64,000 nt of DNA, from the NCBI RefSeq assembly GCF_001404515.1, contig NZ_CXWE01000002.1:124001-188000 (forward strand). Reading direction: 5' to 3'. The position numbers were made by a program, and so were the translations under genes. Under the pieces are notes generated by a model. The model searched no databases, was not told the origin of the DNA, and was given only the letters and a program-made list of their open reading frames with translations. This DNA comes from Roseibium album. GTDB lineage: Bacteria > Pseudomonadota > Alphaproteobacteria > Rhizobiales > Stappiaceae. Of this stretch, positions 55,860 to 64,000 are shown piece after piece. How positions within the stretch are numbered: position 1 is the stretch's first letter; each line of letters opens with the position of its first letter.

Positions 55860-57356
55860 TCAAATCCCCAGCAGGTCACCAAACGCCTGGTGAAGAGTCC
55901 GCCCGGCCTCCTCATGGCGTTTCTGCCGCGTCGATTGTTGTTGTTCCAGGTCGGTCAGTTGTTCGCGATAGATCTGCAGCGCGCGGTCAAGTGCCTCCGG
56001 TGCCGGCCCTCCCGGTCTGCTGCGACACGAGATAAAGCCTTCGAGCGTGACAGCTTTCTGGAACGCTTCCCCGGTAATGGCAGGCATGCGTCCGGTCTCA
56101 TTCCGGAACGCGCCCTGAAACGCCTGATATCCCTCCGACAACGCCTGGCCGTCAGACAGAACGGACCTTGAGGTCGCGGCGGCAATCTCGTGTGCCTGCC
56201 TGAAACTCAAGTCTTCATCCCTGACAAGCGTGTCGGCCAATTCAGTGACGGTGACGCAGGCGGCATCCGCATTGGCTCGAACCCGTTGCGGGTCGATCTG
56301 GCATGAAGAGACAAACTCCGCCAGCAATCGCAGCATCCGTTCTCCCGACGCAAAGGCTTCATAGCCCGACCGTTGCACCTCGCCTTCGCTGTCATTCATG
56401 TCGGTGAATGGCGTGTTGTGCATTGTGTTGACGATTGTGTCGCAGCGCCCTGCGCTCAGGGACGCCAGCAACCGCATGTGTTCAATCGGGACCGGATTGC
56501 GTTTTTGCGGCATGATCGAACTGATCTGCACAAACTTGTTCGGCACGTAAAGCTGGCCAACCTCGAACGATGACCAGAAGGCAAGATCCTGGATCAGACG
56601 ACCGAGATGGATGAAGATCAGTTTCAGTGCCGAATAGAGACCGGTGACATAGTCTACCGAGGCAATGCAGCCATAGGAATTCAGGAGCGGTTCGGAAAAC
56701 CCGAGTAGCGACGAAACACGCTCCCGGTCGATCGGAAATCCTGTTGTGGTAATCGCGGCGGCGCCCATGGGGCAATGATCGAGTTGTTCCGCTGCCAGGT
56801 TCAGACGCTCAAGGTCTCTCAGCAGCACTTCAAGGGCCGCGCACAGATAGTGCCCGAACGTGGTTGGCTGGGCGGGCTGGCCGTGCGTATAGGCGACAAT
56901 GACGGTGTCCCGTTCCTGGCGTGCCTTCCCGATCAGCGCATTTGCCAGGCCGGACACATCTTGCCAGAGCGATGCCAGACGGGATCTGAGCGCGAGCTTG
57001 AACAGCGTGTGATCCATGTCGTTGCGCGAACGCGCGGTGTGCAACATGCCGCCAAGATCGCCGAGCTTACCGCGCAACTGGGCTTCGACGAAAAAGAAAT
57101 AGTCTTCGTGCTCACCGGTATAGGACAGGGCTTTTACGTCGGTCTCCCTGTCGATTTCATCGAGGGCCTGCGCGATCTGCGGCCCCTGGACCGCACTCAA
57201 TATGCCCGTTTCCGTCAGCATGATCAGATGGGCCTGATTGATCGCCTTCATGTGGCCGGCATAGTGCTCTTTTACGCCTTCGAACAACTCCGACAGGACG
57301 GTCTGCCGATAAACCGGGTCGGGAAACTCGGTGGCGTCCTTGATGGGTCCGGTCAT
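55860..57356 (-). CDS. Argininosuccinate-lyase-like enzyme (fumarase/aspartase superfamily)
   Basis: A 498-residue lyase close to ArgH in sequence: MLHTARSRNDMDHT, AYTHGQPAQPTTFGHYL, GFPIDRERVSSLLGF and the signature loop SSIMPQKRNP with the catalytic Ser. The fumarate-releasing machinery is intact, but substrate-side positions differ from ArgH (GQP for LQR in the His loop; NPVPIEH for NPDVAEL). It sits between sugar-importer permeases and ATPase with a 4-bp overlap, so it is probably a catabolic lyase releasing fumarate from a succinyl- or malyl-type conjugate rather than an arginine-biosynthesis enzyme. Confidence 0.82.
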   Translation of the reverse strand: MTGPIKDATEFPDPVYRQTVLSELFEGVKEHYAGHMKAINQAHLIMLTETGILSAVQGPQIAQALDEIDRETDVKALSYTGEHEDYFFFVEAQLRGKLGDLGGMLHTARSRNDMDHTLFKLALRSRLASLWQDVSGLANALIGKARQERDTVIVAYTHGQPAQPTTFGHYLCAALEVLLRDLERLNLAAEQLDHCPMGAAAITTTGFPIDRERVSSLLGFSEPLLNSYGCIASVDYVTGLYSALKLIFIHLGRLIQDLAFWSSFEVGQLYVPNKFVQISSIMPQKRNPVPIEHMRLLASLSAGRCDTIVNTMHNTPFTDMNDSEGEVQRSGYEAFASGERMLRLLAEFVSSCQIDPQRVRANADAACVTVTELADTLVRDEDLSFRQAHEIAAATSRSVLSDGQALSEGYQAFQGAFRNETGRMPAITGEAFQKAVTLEGFISCRSRPGGPAPEALDRALQIYREQLTDLEQQQSTRQKRHEEAGRTLHQAFGDLLGI

Positions 57357-58240
57357 CCCTTGAGCCCCGCCATGACAACTCCGCGAATAATGAACCTTTG
57401 AAAGATCAGAAAGACCACGAGCGTAGGCAGCGTGGAAATCGCAGCACCTGTCATGATCAGCTCCCAGGCGACGTCCACTTCATCGCCAAATCCGGACAGC
57501 CCGACCGGCACGGTGTACATTTCAACCGAATTGGTCACGATCAGCGGCCAGAGGAAGGCAGTCCAGTTTCCAAGGAAAACGAAGATCGCAAGCGCTGCCA
57601 GGGCAGGCTTCACCAGCGGCATGGCGATTTTCCACCATATCTGAAACTCGTTCAGACCATCGATCCTTGCAGCTTCCAGGAAATCATCCGGGACGCTTTC
57701 AAAAAACTGCTTCATGAGAAACGTACCGAATGCGGTCATCAAACCCGGGAACATGATTCCCCAGTAACTGTCGAGCCAGCCGAACGACTGGCTCATCATG
57801 TACCACGGGATCACAAGCATTTCCGTCGGGATCATCAATGTCGACAGAATGGCGATGAACACGATGTACCGGCCCGGAAAGCGGAACTTGCAAAGCGTGT
57901 AGCCTACGAGACTGTCGAAAAACAGGTTCGACACCGTCGTGATCACCGCGATGATGATCGAATTGATAAACCAGAGATAAAACCGGCCGTCCTCGAGCAC
58001 ATAGGTGTAGTTCTCGATTGTCGGCTCTTCGGGAATGAGATTGACGTTGTAGATTTCGTGAGGCCATTTCAGCGACGTGGAAATCATGTAGGTGATCGGA
58101 GCGATCATGAGCAGGCCGCCCAGGAACAGCAGCAGCCAGCGCAGGATCTGGCCCAGATTTGCCGGCTTGCGCGAGCGGGCCGACAACACGGTTTCGGCCT
58201 TCACCGACGGCAGCTCGCTTGTGTCGGAGACAGCGGTCAA
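57353..58240 (-). CDS. Carbohydrate ABC permease, MalG type, TTG start
   Basis: A 295-residue permease with a polar N-terminus of ~35 residues, about six membrane segments, and EAA loop EAARIDGLNEFQIWWKIAMPLVKP near residue 205. The start is TTG at 58238-58240, overlapping the upstream stop as TTGA, with GGGGGA six bases ahead. A TTG at 58264 is further from any ribosome site. Its stop overlaps the lyase start (ATGA). Confidence 0.88.
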   Translation of the reverse strand: MTAVSDTSELPSVKAETVLSARSRKPANLGQILRWLLLFLGGLLMIAPITYMISTSLKWPHEIYNVNLIPEEPTIENYTYVLEDGRFYLWFINSIIIAVITTVSNLFFDSLVGYTLCKFRFPGRYIVFIAILSTLMIPTEMLVIPWYMMSQSFGWLDSYWGIMFPGLMTAFGTFLMKQFFESVPDDFLEAARIDGLNEFQIWWKIAMPLVKPALAALAIFVFLGNWTAFLWPLIVTNSVEMYTVPVGLSGFGDEVDVAWELIMTGAAISTLPTLVVFLIFQRFIIRGVVMAGLKG

Positions 58241-59136
58241 GAATTGTCCCCCTTCAGGATCCAAAGCTGCAACAGGCTGACCAGCAGCAGGATCAGAAAC
58301 AGGACAACGGTCTGCGCGGCCGCGTAACCCATATCGAAGCTGCTGAACGCCGTTTCATAAATCATCAGCACCAGCGGCTTGGTCGCATTCAGCGGCCCTC
58401 CCGGATTGTTGGTCGTCATGTTGAAAACATGATCGAAGATGCGCAGAAAACCGATCGAAGAAAAAACCACGATGAAGACGATGGTCGGCTTGAGCAACGG
58501 CAATGTGATCCGTGTCAGAACTGTCCACCAGCCGACGCCGTCAATCTTTGCAGCTTCATAGTAGCTCCCCGGAATGGCGCGCAGTCCGGCCATGAAAATA
58601 ATCACCTGAAAACCAAGCCCCGCCCAGACTGCGGGCGCAAGAACCGCAGGCAATGCATTTGTTGTCGAGTTCAGGAATGCGATCTGGGGTATTCCCGCTG
58701 AAGCCAGGAAATTGTTGAAGAGGCCGATTGGAACGGGTTGGTAGAACCACCGCCAGACCCAGGCCATGGCGACAGCCGAGGTCATGAACGGCAGAAAATA
58801 GAGCATCCGGAGAAAACCGTGCATGAACCTGGTTTTGTCCAGGTGATATGCAATGACGAAACTGATGACGAGCGAGACAGGTGTTCCAAGGATCAGGTAG
58901 GCGAAGGTATTTCTGAACACCTTCCAGAACACGGGATCGTTCCAGAGCTTCTGATAATTTGAAAGCCCCGTCCAAGTACGCTCGCCGAGGAGATTCCAGT
59001 CCTGGAACGAAATCACAAACGCGGTTCCGGTCGGATAGAACCGGATCAGGCCGTAAAACAAGGTCGGAATGGCCAGGAACAGCCACGCCCAGACAATCTG
59101 CTTTTGCCTGATAGAGAGTCTTTTATAGGCAGACAT
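58237..59136 (-). CDS. Carbohydrate ABC permease, MalF type
   Basis: A 299-residue permease with about six membrane segments; EAA loop YEAAKIDGVGWWTVLTRITLPLLKP near residue 207. It follows the binding-protein gene across a 62-bp gap with a hairpin and is coupled to the MalG-type gene by a 4-bp TTGA overlap. Channel half of the sugar importer. Confidence 0.9.
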   Translation of the reverse strand: MSAYKRLSIRQKQIVWAWLFLAIPTLFYGLIRFYPTGTAFVISFQDWNLLGERTWTGLSNYQKLWNDPVFWKVFRNTFAYLILGTPVSLVISFVIAYHLDKTRFMHGFLRMLYFLPFMTSAVAMAWVWRWFYQPVPIGLFNNFLASAGIPQIAFLNSTTNALPAVLAPAVWAGLGFQVIIFMAGLRAIPGSYYEAAKIDGVGWWTVLTRITLPLLKPTIVFIVVFSSIGFLRIFDHVFNMTTNNPGGPLNATKPLVLMIYETAFSSFDMGYAAAQTVVLFLILLLVSLLQLWILKGDNS

Positions 59137-59160
59137 TTGTACCGCGCCATTCCCGCCGGA

Positions 59161-59185
59161 GGAGTTGCCGCATGGCGGCAGCTCC
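59161..59185 (-). repeat. Intercistronic hairpin after binding-protein gene
   Basis: An 11-bp stem (59161-59171 with 59175-59185) with one non-Watson-Crick pair and a 3-nt loop, in the gap between binding-protein stop and permease start. Same position as the hairpins in the other importer operons. Confidence 0.6.
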
Positions 59186-59198
59186 CTCGCTTAAGCCG

Positions 59199-60455
59199 TC
59201 ACTTCTTGTAGTATTCGTCGAGGACCTTCTGCTCCTCGGCGGCGGCCGCAGCCAGGCTCTCCGCAGGATCCTGTCCTTCGATATCGATACGGGCAACCAT
59301 GTCCACCATGGCCTGACGCTGAGCCGACTCGTTGGCAAACTTGGTCGTGTTGGCGTATTCAAGCCCCTTGATGAAGGGACCGAATGTCGGATCATTCGCA
59401 TTCTCTTCAATCAGGCCGACAGACGGTTTGGCAGGCAGTTCTCCGACCACGTCCAGCCACAGCTGCATTGCTTCATCGGACGTCAGGTACTGCAGGAACT
59501 TGACGGCTGCGTCATATTTTTCGCCCTCCGCCTTGGTCGTGATACCGTTGACCCAGTAGGAAGAGTAATTGGACTTGGTGCCGTCTGGTCCCGCGGGCAG
59601 TTCAGCAACGCCCCATTTCAGACCACGCACCTTGTTGAGCGATCCGATCCGGAATGAGCCGTCGATATGCATTCCGGCGCGCCCGCCCTTGAATGCGGCT
59701 TGCGGCTCGTCCATGAAGCCAGACTGTGTGACCTTGTGGTCCTTTTCCAGGCCCACATAAAAATTCAAGGCATCAAGACCTGCGTCTCCGGTGTAGTTCA
59801 CGGTCTTGTAGTCGTCCGAATAAGGGTCGCCTCCGAACTGGCGCACCAGAACTTCACGCCACCAGTGATGGTCCTGGGCGGTCATGCCGGTGGTGATACC
59901 GACCTGGGTGAGGTTCCCTGCGCCGTCGACCTTGGCAAGCTTCTTCGCCGTTTCCACTAGTTCGTCGAGGGTGGCGGGCGGGTTTTCAATGCCGGCTTCT
60001 TCGAACAGACGCGTGTTATAGAACAGGGCAAGCGAGCGAACCGCGGTGGGCAGCGCGTAGTAAGATCCATCGCGCTTCATCGCCTGGACCATCGGGAAGA
60101 ATTCCGCGTCAATCACCGCCGGGTCGAAAGCGTCTTTCGGCAACGGCTGAATCAGGCCGGCCTCGATGTAGTCATTCAGCCAGCCGTAGAAAAGCTGGAC
60201 CACATCCGGACCTTCTCCCGCAGGGATCGCGGCTGCAACCTTCGTGCGATAATCCGCATAGGGGAAATGCGTCATCTTCACGGTAATGTCGGGATTGGCT
60301 TCCTCGAATTTTTCGATCAGCTGCTCCATGGCGTCGACCCGAGCGTCGAAGAAATACTGCCAGTATTCGATCTCGACAGCCATTGCGGAACTGCCGAAGA
60401 GGGTCGCCAGAGCGGTTAACCCACTCAACGCCATACGCTTCATGTATCTGGACAT
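59199..60455 (-). CDS. Carbohydrate ABC substrate-binding protein
   Basis: A 418-residue sugar-binding protein. Signal peptide MKRMALSGLTALATLFGSSAMA follows four residues of lead; mature start VEIEYWQYFFDARVDAMEQLIEKFEEANPDITV is typical of family 1 solute-binding proteins. GGGAG precedes ATG 60455. First gene of the leftward operon (binding protein, two permeases, lyase, ATPase, PfkB kinase) and divergent from the ROK repressor. The ligand is probably a sugar conjugate. Confidence 0.9.
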   Translation of the reverse strand: MSRYMKRMALSGLTALATLFGSSAMAVEIEYWQYFFDARVDAMEQLIEKFEEANPDITVKMTHFPYADYRTKVAAAIPAGEGPDVVQLFYGWLNDYIEAGLIQPLPKDAFDPAVIDAEFFPMVQAMKRDGSYYALPTAVRSLALFYNTRLFEEAGIENPPATLDELVETAKKLAKVDGAGNLTQVGITTGMTAQDHHWWREVLVRQFGGDPYSDDYKTVNYTGDAGLDALNFYVGLEKDHKVTQSGFMDEPQAAFKGGRAGMHIDGSFRIGSLNKVRGLKWGVAELPAGPDGTKSNYSSYWVNGITTKAEGEKYDAAVKFLQYLTSDEAMQLWLDVVGELPAKPSVGLIEENANDPTFGPFIKGLEYANTTKFANESAQRQAMVDMVARIDIEGQDPAESLAAAAAEEQKVLDEYYKK

Positions 60456-60525
60456 TGCTGATGCTCCCGTCTGGTATCGTGCACATTTGTTTCTGGAAGA
60501 ACGGTCTTTGCCGCCTGTTTCAAAA

Positions 60526-60557
60526 TTGATTAAGTCAAATAAATTGAATTGTCAATT
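60526..60557. promoter_or_regulatory. Probable ROK-repressor operator region
   Basis: AT-rich DNA between the divergent operon and ROK gene holds two spaced inverted repeats: TTGA (60526-60529) / TCAA (60535-60538), and AATTGA (60542-60547) / TCAATT (60552-60557) with a 4-bp centre. ROK repressors of the NagC/XylR class bind AT-rich palindromes in such positions. Confidence 0.45.
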
Positions 60558-60579
60558 ATCTTGAGTTAATAGAACAATT

Positions 60580-61740
60580 ATGAAGATCGACACTCAGATT
60601 CGAGGTTCAAATCCACTGCGCAGCCGGAACCGCAATCGGCAGGCGGTGCTGGGGAGCCTACAGGCCGCAGGCACGATGGGCCGGGCGGAAATCGGACGTT
60701 CGTTGGGACTGACCACCCAGGCGGCATCCAATATCATCGCGGAGTTGCTTGCTGACGGTCTGATTGAAGAAAAGGGCGCCCGTGTCTCTGGACGCGGACT
60801 TCCTGCAGTGCAATACGGGTTGAATCCAAAAGGGGCTTACGCATTTGGCGTTGAAATTCGGCCAGATGCGATATTCACGGCGCTGCTTGATCTTTCCGGC
60901 ACCCGAATCGCAACGGAACGTACCAACCTGAGGGACAATACTCCGGAAGCGGTCTCCACCCACGTGCTTCGGCTGCGTGATGCCATGCTTGCTTCTTCAT
61001 CCGTTTCGATGAACGCGATTCTGGGAACGGGCATTGTCATGCCGGGACCGTTCGGCGATACCGGTTTGAGTGGACGCAGCTCCGACCTGCAGGGTTGGGA
61101 GAATGTCGATGCGTTGCCCTTGTTCAAGGAAACCCTGGGCGGTGTGGTCGAGCTGTCCAACGACGCAAATGCCGCAGCACTCTCGGAAAATCTGACGGGC
61201 CTCGCACAGGGCATAAGTTGTTATGCCTATATCTATTTCGGTCGTGGACTCGGTCTTGGAATTGTTCAGGATGGACGGCTCGTTTCAGGAGCTTTCGGCA
61301 ATGCGGGCGAAGTCGGCCATATTCCCGTTCACGGACCTGGCGGGCCCGTCCCGCTGGAAAGCCTTTTGAGCCGCGATTCCATTCAGGCCTTCATCGGTTG
61401 CGATGAACCTCTGGACCTTGATCAGCTTTCCGAGCTTTTCAGCGCAAGGGATCCGCGCCTGATCGACTGGTTGGACCGGGCAGCCAAGGCCCTGGGACAT
61501 GCGGTTCTGACCCTGGAAAATCTCCTCGACCCGCAAACCATTATCCTGGGTGGCGCGATGCCTCCCGAGCTTATCGATCATCTGATTTCGAAATGCCCGC
61601 TTCCGGCGGGTTCTGTTGCCAATCGCAATGACAATTTGTTGCCTCGGCTTCAACGCGGCGCTTGCGGCCGGCTCACCGCGACACTCGGAGCAGCTTCGTT
61701 GGTGCTTCACAGCGCCTTCACTCCGATAACCGTTTCATGA
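60580..61740 (+). CDS. ROK-family transcriptional repressor (NagC/XylR-like)
   Basis: A 386-residue regulator. The N-terminal helix-turn-helix (GRAEIGRSLGLTTQAASNIIAELLADGLIEE, ~residues 35-65) precedes a ROK sugar-binding domain (ILGTGIVMPGPFGDTGL; FGRGLGLGIVQDGRLVSGAFGNAGEVGHIPV). The cysteine zinc motif normally after GH-x-P is missing (HGPGGPVPLESLL). It is divergent from the sugar/lyase operon and upstream of the PIG-L deacetylase, and probably represses both until the sugar binds. Confidence 0.88.
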   Translation: MKIDTQIRGSNPLRSRNRNRQAVLGSLQAAGTMGRAEIGRSLGLTTQAASNIIAELLADGLIEEKGARVSGRGLPAVQYGLNPKGAYAFGVEIRPDAIFTALLDLSGTRIATERTNLRDNTPEAVSTHVLRLRDAMLASSSVSMNAILGTGIVMPGPFGDTGLSGRSSDLQGWENVDALPLFKETLGGVVELSNDANAAALSENLTGLAQGISCYAYIYFGRGLGLGIVQDGRLVSGAFGNAGEVGHIPVHGPGGPVPLESLLSRDSIQAFIGCDEPLDLDQLSELFSARDPRLIDWLDRAAKALGHAVLTLENLLDPQTIILGGAMPPELIDHLISKCPLPAGSVANRNDNLLPRLQRGACGRLTATLGAASLVLHSAFTPITVS

Positions 61741-61756
61741 ACCTCAGGACCAATCC

Positions 61757-64000
61757 ATGCCATTGACCGATCTGCAGCGGATTGCCCGGCAAAAGGACAC
61801 TCCATTCCTCACCCGGCTCTGGCGCGCGCTGGTCCCGTTGAAGTCCGTGGTTTCATTCATGAACACGGGTGCGCATCCGGATGACGAAACTTCGGAAATG
61901 CTGGCGTCTCTCGGTCTCGACCGCGGACTCGATCTCTCCTATGCCTGTTCGACGCGCGGGGAAGGCGGCCAGAACGTCATGGGCCGCGAGGCGGGAGCCC
62001 TGCTTGGAATTCTGCGCACCGCGGAGATGGAACAGGGCGCGGAAGCCCTCGGGCTCCGTCTCTATTGGTTGTCGGAAACCCCTGACGATCCGATTTTCGA
62101 CTTCGGTTTTTCCAAGTCTGGCGTCGAGACGTTGCGGAACTGGGGGCACGAACGAACCTTGAAACGGTTCGTCGACATCCTGCGCGCCGAGAGACCTGAC
62201 ATCATCTGCCCGACGTTTCTCGACGTGCCCGGACAACACGGGCACCATCGCGCCATGACGCAGGCTGCCGAAGAGGCCATGGCGCTGGCAGCGGACGTTG
62301 GCTACAAACACAGCGATCTGCCGCCATGGCAAGTCGCCAAGATGTATCTTCCCGCCTGGTCAGGCGCAGGCCAGTCCTATGACGACGACCTGCCGCCGCC
62401 ACCGGCGACCATCGAACTGTCCGGCCGGGGACGCGACCCTGCCACGGGCGCATCGTTCTTTCAGTTGGGCGAACAGAGCCGTGCGTTCCACAAAAGCCAG
62501 GGCATGGGACGGTGGGTCCCGCATGGCAGCGAGCATGATTGGCCGCTACATCTGAAGATCTGCAATGTCCCGGACGGTGCAGTTTCTTTGGAGGCAGGCC
62601 TTGCATCCACCCTTTCGGATTTGGACGGCGGCCCGGCGCTTGCCAACGCGCAATCCGAAATGGATGCGGCTCTTGCGGCCTTTCCGGATGCAACTGCAAT
62701 CCTCAAGCACGCGAGTACCGCTCTTGCAGAACTGCGCCTCGGCGCAGCAACACTTGCTCCCGGACAAAGGCACAAGGTCGCGCGCAAGCAAGGCCAGCTC
62801 GCAAAACTGATCCGAATTGCTGCCCAGGTCGAGTGCCATGCGTGGCTCGGCAAGGACGTTCTCGGTCCAAACGATCAGGCAACGGTGCATACACAAATCG
62901 ATCGGGGAAATGCGGAGAAACTTGATGTGTCGATAAACCTTCCCGAACATTGGGAAGGCGATCTGGCATCGATCCGAACCCTGGGAGCTCCCGTGAGCGA
63001 TCCGTATCCGGCGCAACATCTCCCGGACGAACCTGTAGCACCATGCCTGAAAGTCGGAATTGTGACGCACGGGGTCTCCAGTGAAACCCTGGTTCCATTT
63101 GACATTGCGCCTTCTATCTTGCCGGAAAAAAGCGCGACCCTGTCCCCTGCCTCGACTGTGGTGAACGTGGCTGCGCAGCGGAATGAACTTCAAATCGGGT
63201 TGAGTGACTTGAGACCGGTCGGCACGAATGTCTCTCTTGATGTTCCGGACCGGTGGTCGGTTGTCAGGACGGATCAGGGTTTCGAGATTGCCGCTCCGGA
63301 ATTCGTCGAGGCGGGACTCTTCAAGGCCAAATTGTTTCTGGACGCGAGACCGGGCCAAAGCGTTCAGCCCGTCACACGTGACGATCTTCCGTCCCGCGCC
63401 CTTTGCCTGCCGTCGGAAGTCTCCGTCAGGGTTGTCAACGCAGGTACGACGGCAGCCCGTATCGGCTATATAGGCGGCGGCAACGACAGGGTGGATGACT
63501 GGCTGAGGCGCTTGGGCCTGAATGTCGCCGGGATTACCGCCAGTGACCTTGAAAGCGAAACCGCGCTCGCACGTTTCGATACGATCGTCATCGGAATCTT
63601 TGCGATGAAGACACGAAGGGACCTGTTCGCGGCTTTGCCTCTGCTGCATCGCTGGATATTGGGCGGCGGCACGCTGGTGACCCTCTACCATCGGCCCTGG
63701 GACAACTGGCTTCCAGATACGACACCGCCGGCCCGTCTGGAAATCGGTCAGCCTTCGCTGCGCTGGCGGGTGACCGACCAGAACGCCGAAGTGAAAGTCC
63801 TGGAGCCCGACCACCCTCTTTTGAATACACCCAATGTCATTGAAAAGGATGACTGGGCTGGCTGGCACAAGGAACGAGGGCTCTATTTTGCGAAAAGCTG
63901 GGATGCCGCCTACGTCCCCTTGCTGGAAATGGCCGATCCAGGAGAAGCGCCTCACAGGGGCTCGCTTCTGGCGGCAGAAATCGGCAAAGGCCGGCATGTT
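61757..64000 (+). CDS. Large PIG-L-family deacetylase, 3' end outside window
   Basis: An open frame from ATG 61757 to the window edge (748 residues seen, no stop). The N-terminal ~250 residues are a PIG-L/LmbE deacetylase: zinc motif AHPDDE at residues 39-44 and HGHHRA at 161-166, with GEGGQNVMGREAGALLGILRT between. The remainder is a long extension with a beta-rich part and a class I glutamine-amidotransferase-like stretch (FDTIVIGIFAMKTRRDL; LHRWILGGGTLVTLYHRPWDNW). It should remove an N-acetyl group from an amino-sugar conjugate. It starts 17 bp after the ROK gene, probably co-transcribed. Confidence 0.85.
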   Translation, partial: MPLTDLQRIARQKDTPFLTRLWRALVPLKSVVSFMNTGAHPDDETSEMLASLGLDRGLDLSYACSTRGEGGQNVMGREAGALLGILRTAEMEQGAEALGLRLYWLSETPDDPIFDFGFSKSGVETLRNWGHERTLKRFVDILRAERPDIICPTFLDVPGQHGHHRAMTQAAEEAMALAADVGYKHSDLPPWQVAKMYLPAWSGAGQSYDDDLPPPPATIELSGRGRDPATGASFFQLGEQSRAFHKSQGMGRWVPHGSEHDWPLHLKICNVPDGAVSLEAGLASTLSDLDGGPALANAQSEMDAALAAFPDATAILKHASTALAELRLGAATLAPGQRHKVARKQGQLAKLIRIAAQVECHAWLGKDVLGPNDQATVHTQIDRGNAEKLDVSINLPEHWEGDLASIRTLGAPVSDPYPAQHLPDEPVAPCLKVGIVTHGVSSETLVPFDIAPSILPEKSATLSPASTVVNVAAQRNELQIGLSDLRPVGTNVSLDVPDRWSVVRTDQGFEIAAPEFVEAGLFKAKLFLDARPGQSVQPVTRDDLPSRALCLPSEVSVRVVNAGTTAARIGYIGGGNDRVDDWLRRLGLNVAGITASDLESETALARFDTIVIGIFAMKTRRDLFAALPLLHRWILGGGTLVTLYHRPWDNWLPDTTPPARLEIGQPSLRWRVTDQNAEVKVLEPDHPLLNTPNVIEKDDWAGWHKERGLYFAKSWDAAYVPLLEMADPGEAPHRGSLLAAEIGKGRHV

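Noticed and set aside
55860-57356. Naming the lyase argH
   Set aside because: Core lyase motifs match, but the operon is a sugar importer and substrate-side positions differ, so arginine biosynthesis is not supported.
57398-58327. A 309-codon charged open frame on the plus strand over the MalG-type permease
   Set aside because: Mirror image of a membrane protein gene with good motifs on the minus strand.
1-64000. Search for tRNA/rRNA genes, CRISPR arrays, insertion sequences and phage genes
   Set aside because: No transposase, integrase or phage motifs among the credible proteins, no repeat-spacer arrays and no cloverleaf-like segment noticed by eye; a covariance-model scan would be needed to exclude small RNAs.

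Overview
The window looks like a chromosomal stretch from an alphaproteobacterium, probably a marine or plant-associated Rhizobiales member such as Roseibium/Labrenzia or a rhizobium. That placement is inferred from gene content and codon use, not from a marker gene. The evidence is the density of ABC importers with twin-arginine binding proteins, dimethylglycine-dehydrogenase-like flavoproteins, a long-form AcnB, and the CMD/alkylhydroperoxidase pair known from Agrobacterium-type genomes. Apart from acnB almost everything is catabolic and accessory: six ABC importers, nine transcription factors, one chemoreceptor. I saw no rRNA, tRNA, CRISPR array, phage or insertion sequence.

Layout. 1-978: no confident gene. 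979-1896: EamA exporter. 2007-7867: leftward PotABCD-type importer operon ending in an Asp/Glu/hydantoin racemase, divergent from a GntR/FCD regulator. 8256-8851: decayed gene. 8945-17670: LysR regulator divergent from a NitT/TauT-type importer followed by FAD oxidoreductase, class III CoA transferase, enoyl-CoA hydratase, 7Fe-type ferredoxin, DapA-family lyase and a zinc deaminase; it reads as uptake plus CoA-dependent breakdown of one small, probably nitrogenous, compound. 17787-20534: EamA exporter with divergent LysR, then a secreted hydrolase.

20704-33308: the most unusual locus. A DeoR repressor controls two divergently organised units that together hold two paralogous FAD/GcvT (dimethylglycine dehydrogenase-like) demethylases, two LicA-type choline/ethanolamine kinases, an inositol-monophosphatase-family phosphatase and a glycine-betaine-type importer with a fused double permease. 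I propose a pathway in which a quaternary or N-methylated amino alcohol is imported, phosphorylated, demethylated onto folate and dephosphorylated. The same direct-repeat operator is visible at both promoters.

33399-42400: LysR divergent from an operon of flavin monooxygenase-like protein, CMD protein, AhpD-like protein, opine dehydrogenase and a second PotABCD-type importer; this suggests metabolism of an opine-like compound. 42824-44884: chemoreceptor. 45041-50512: leftward N-acetylmannosamine cluster (GntR/UTRA regulator, NanE, NanK, sugar-binding protein, two permeases) without its own ATPase. 50820-53612: acnB. 53910-64000: leftward sugar importer operon that also encodes an argininosuccinate-lyase homologue and a PfkB kinase, divergent from a ROK repressor and a large PIG-L deacetylase that runs off the window.

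Two patterns cut across these loci. Five of the six binding-protein genes are followed immediately by a strong hairpin before the next gene, and all three LysR genes have a nearby palindrome with a 7-nt centre.
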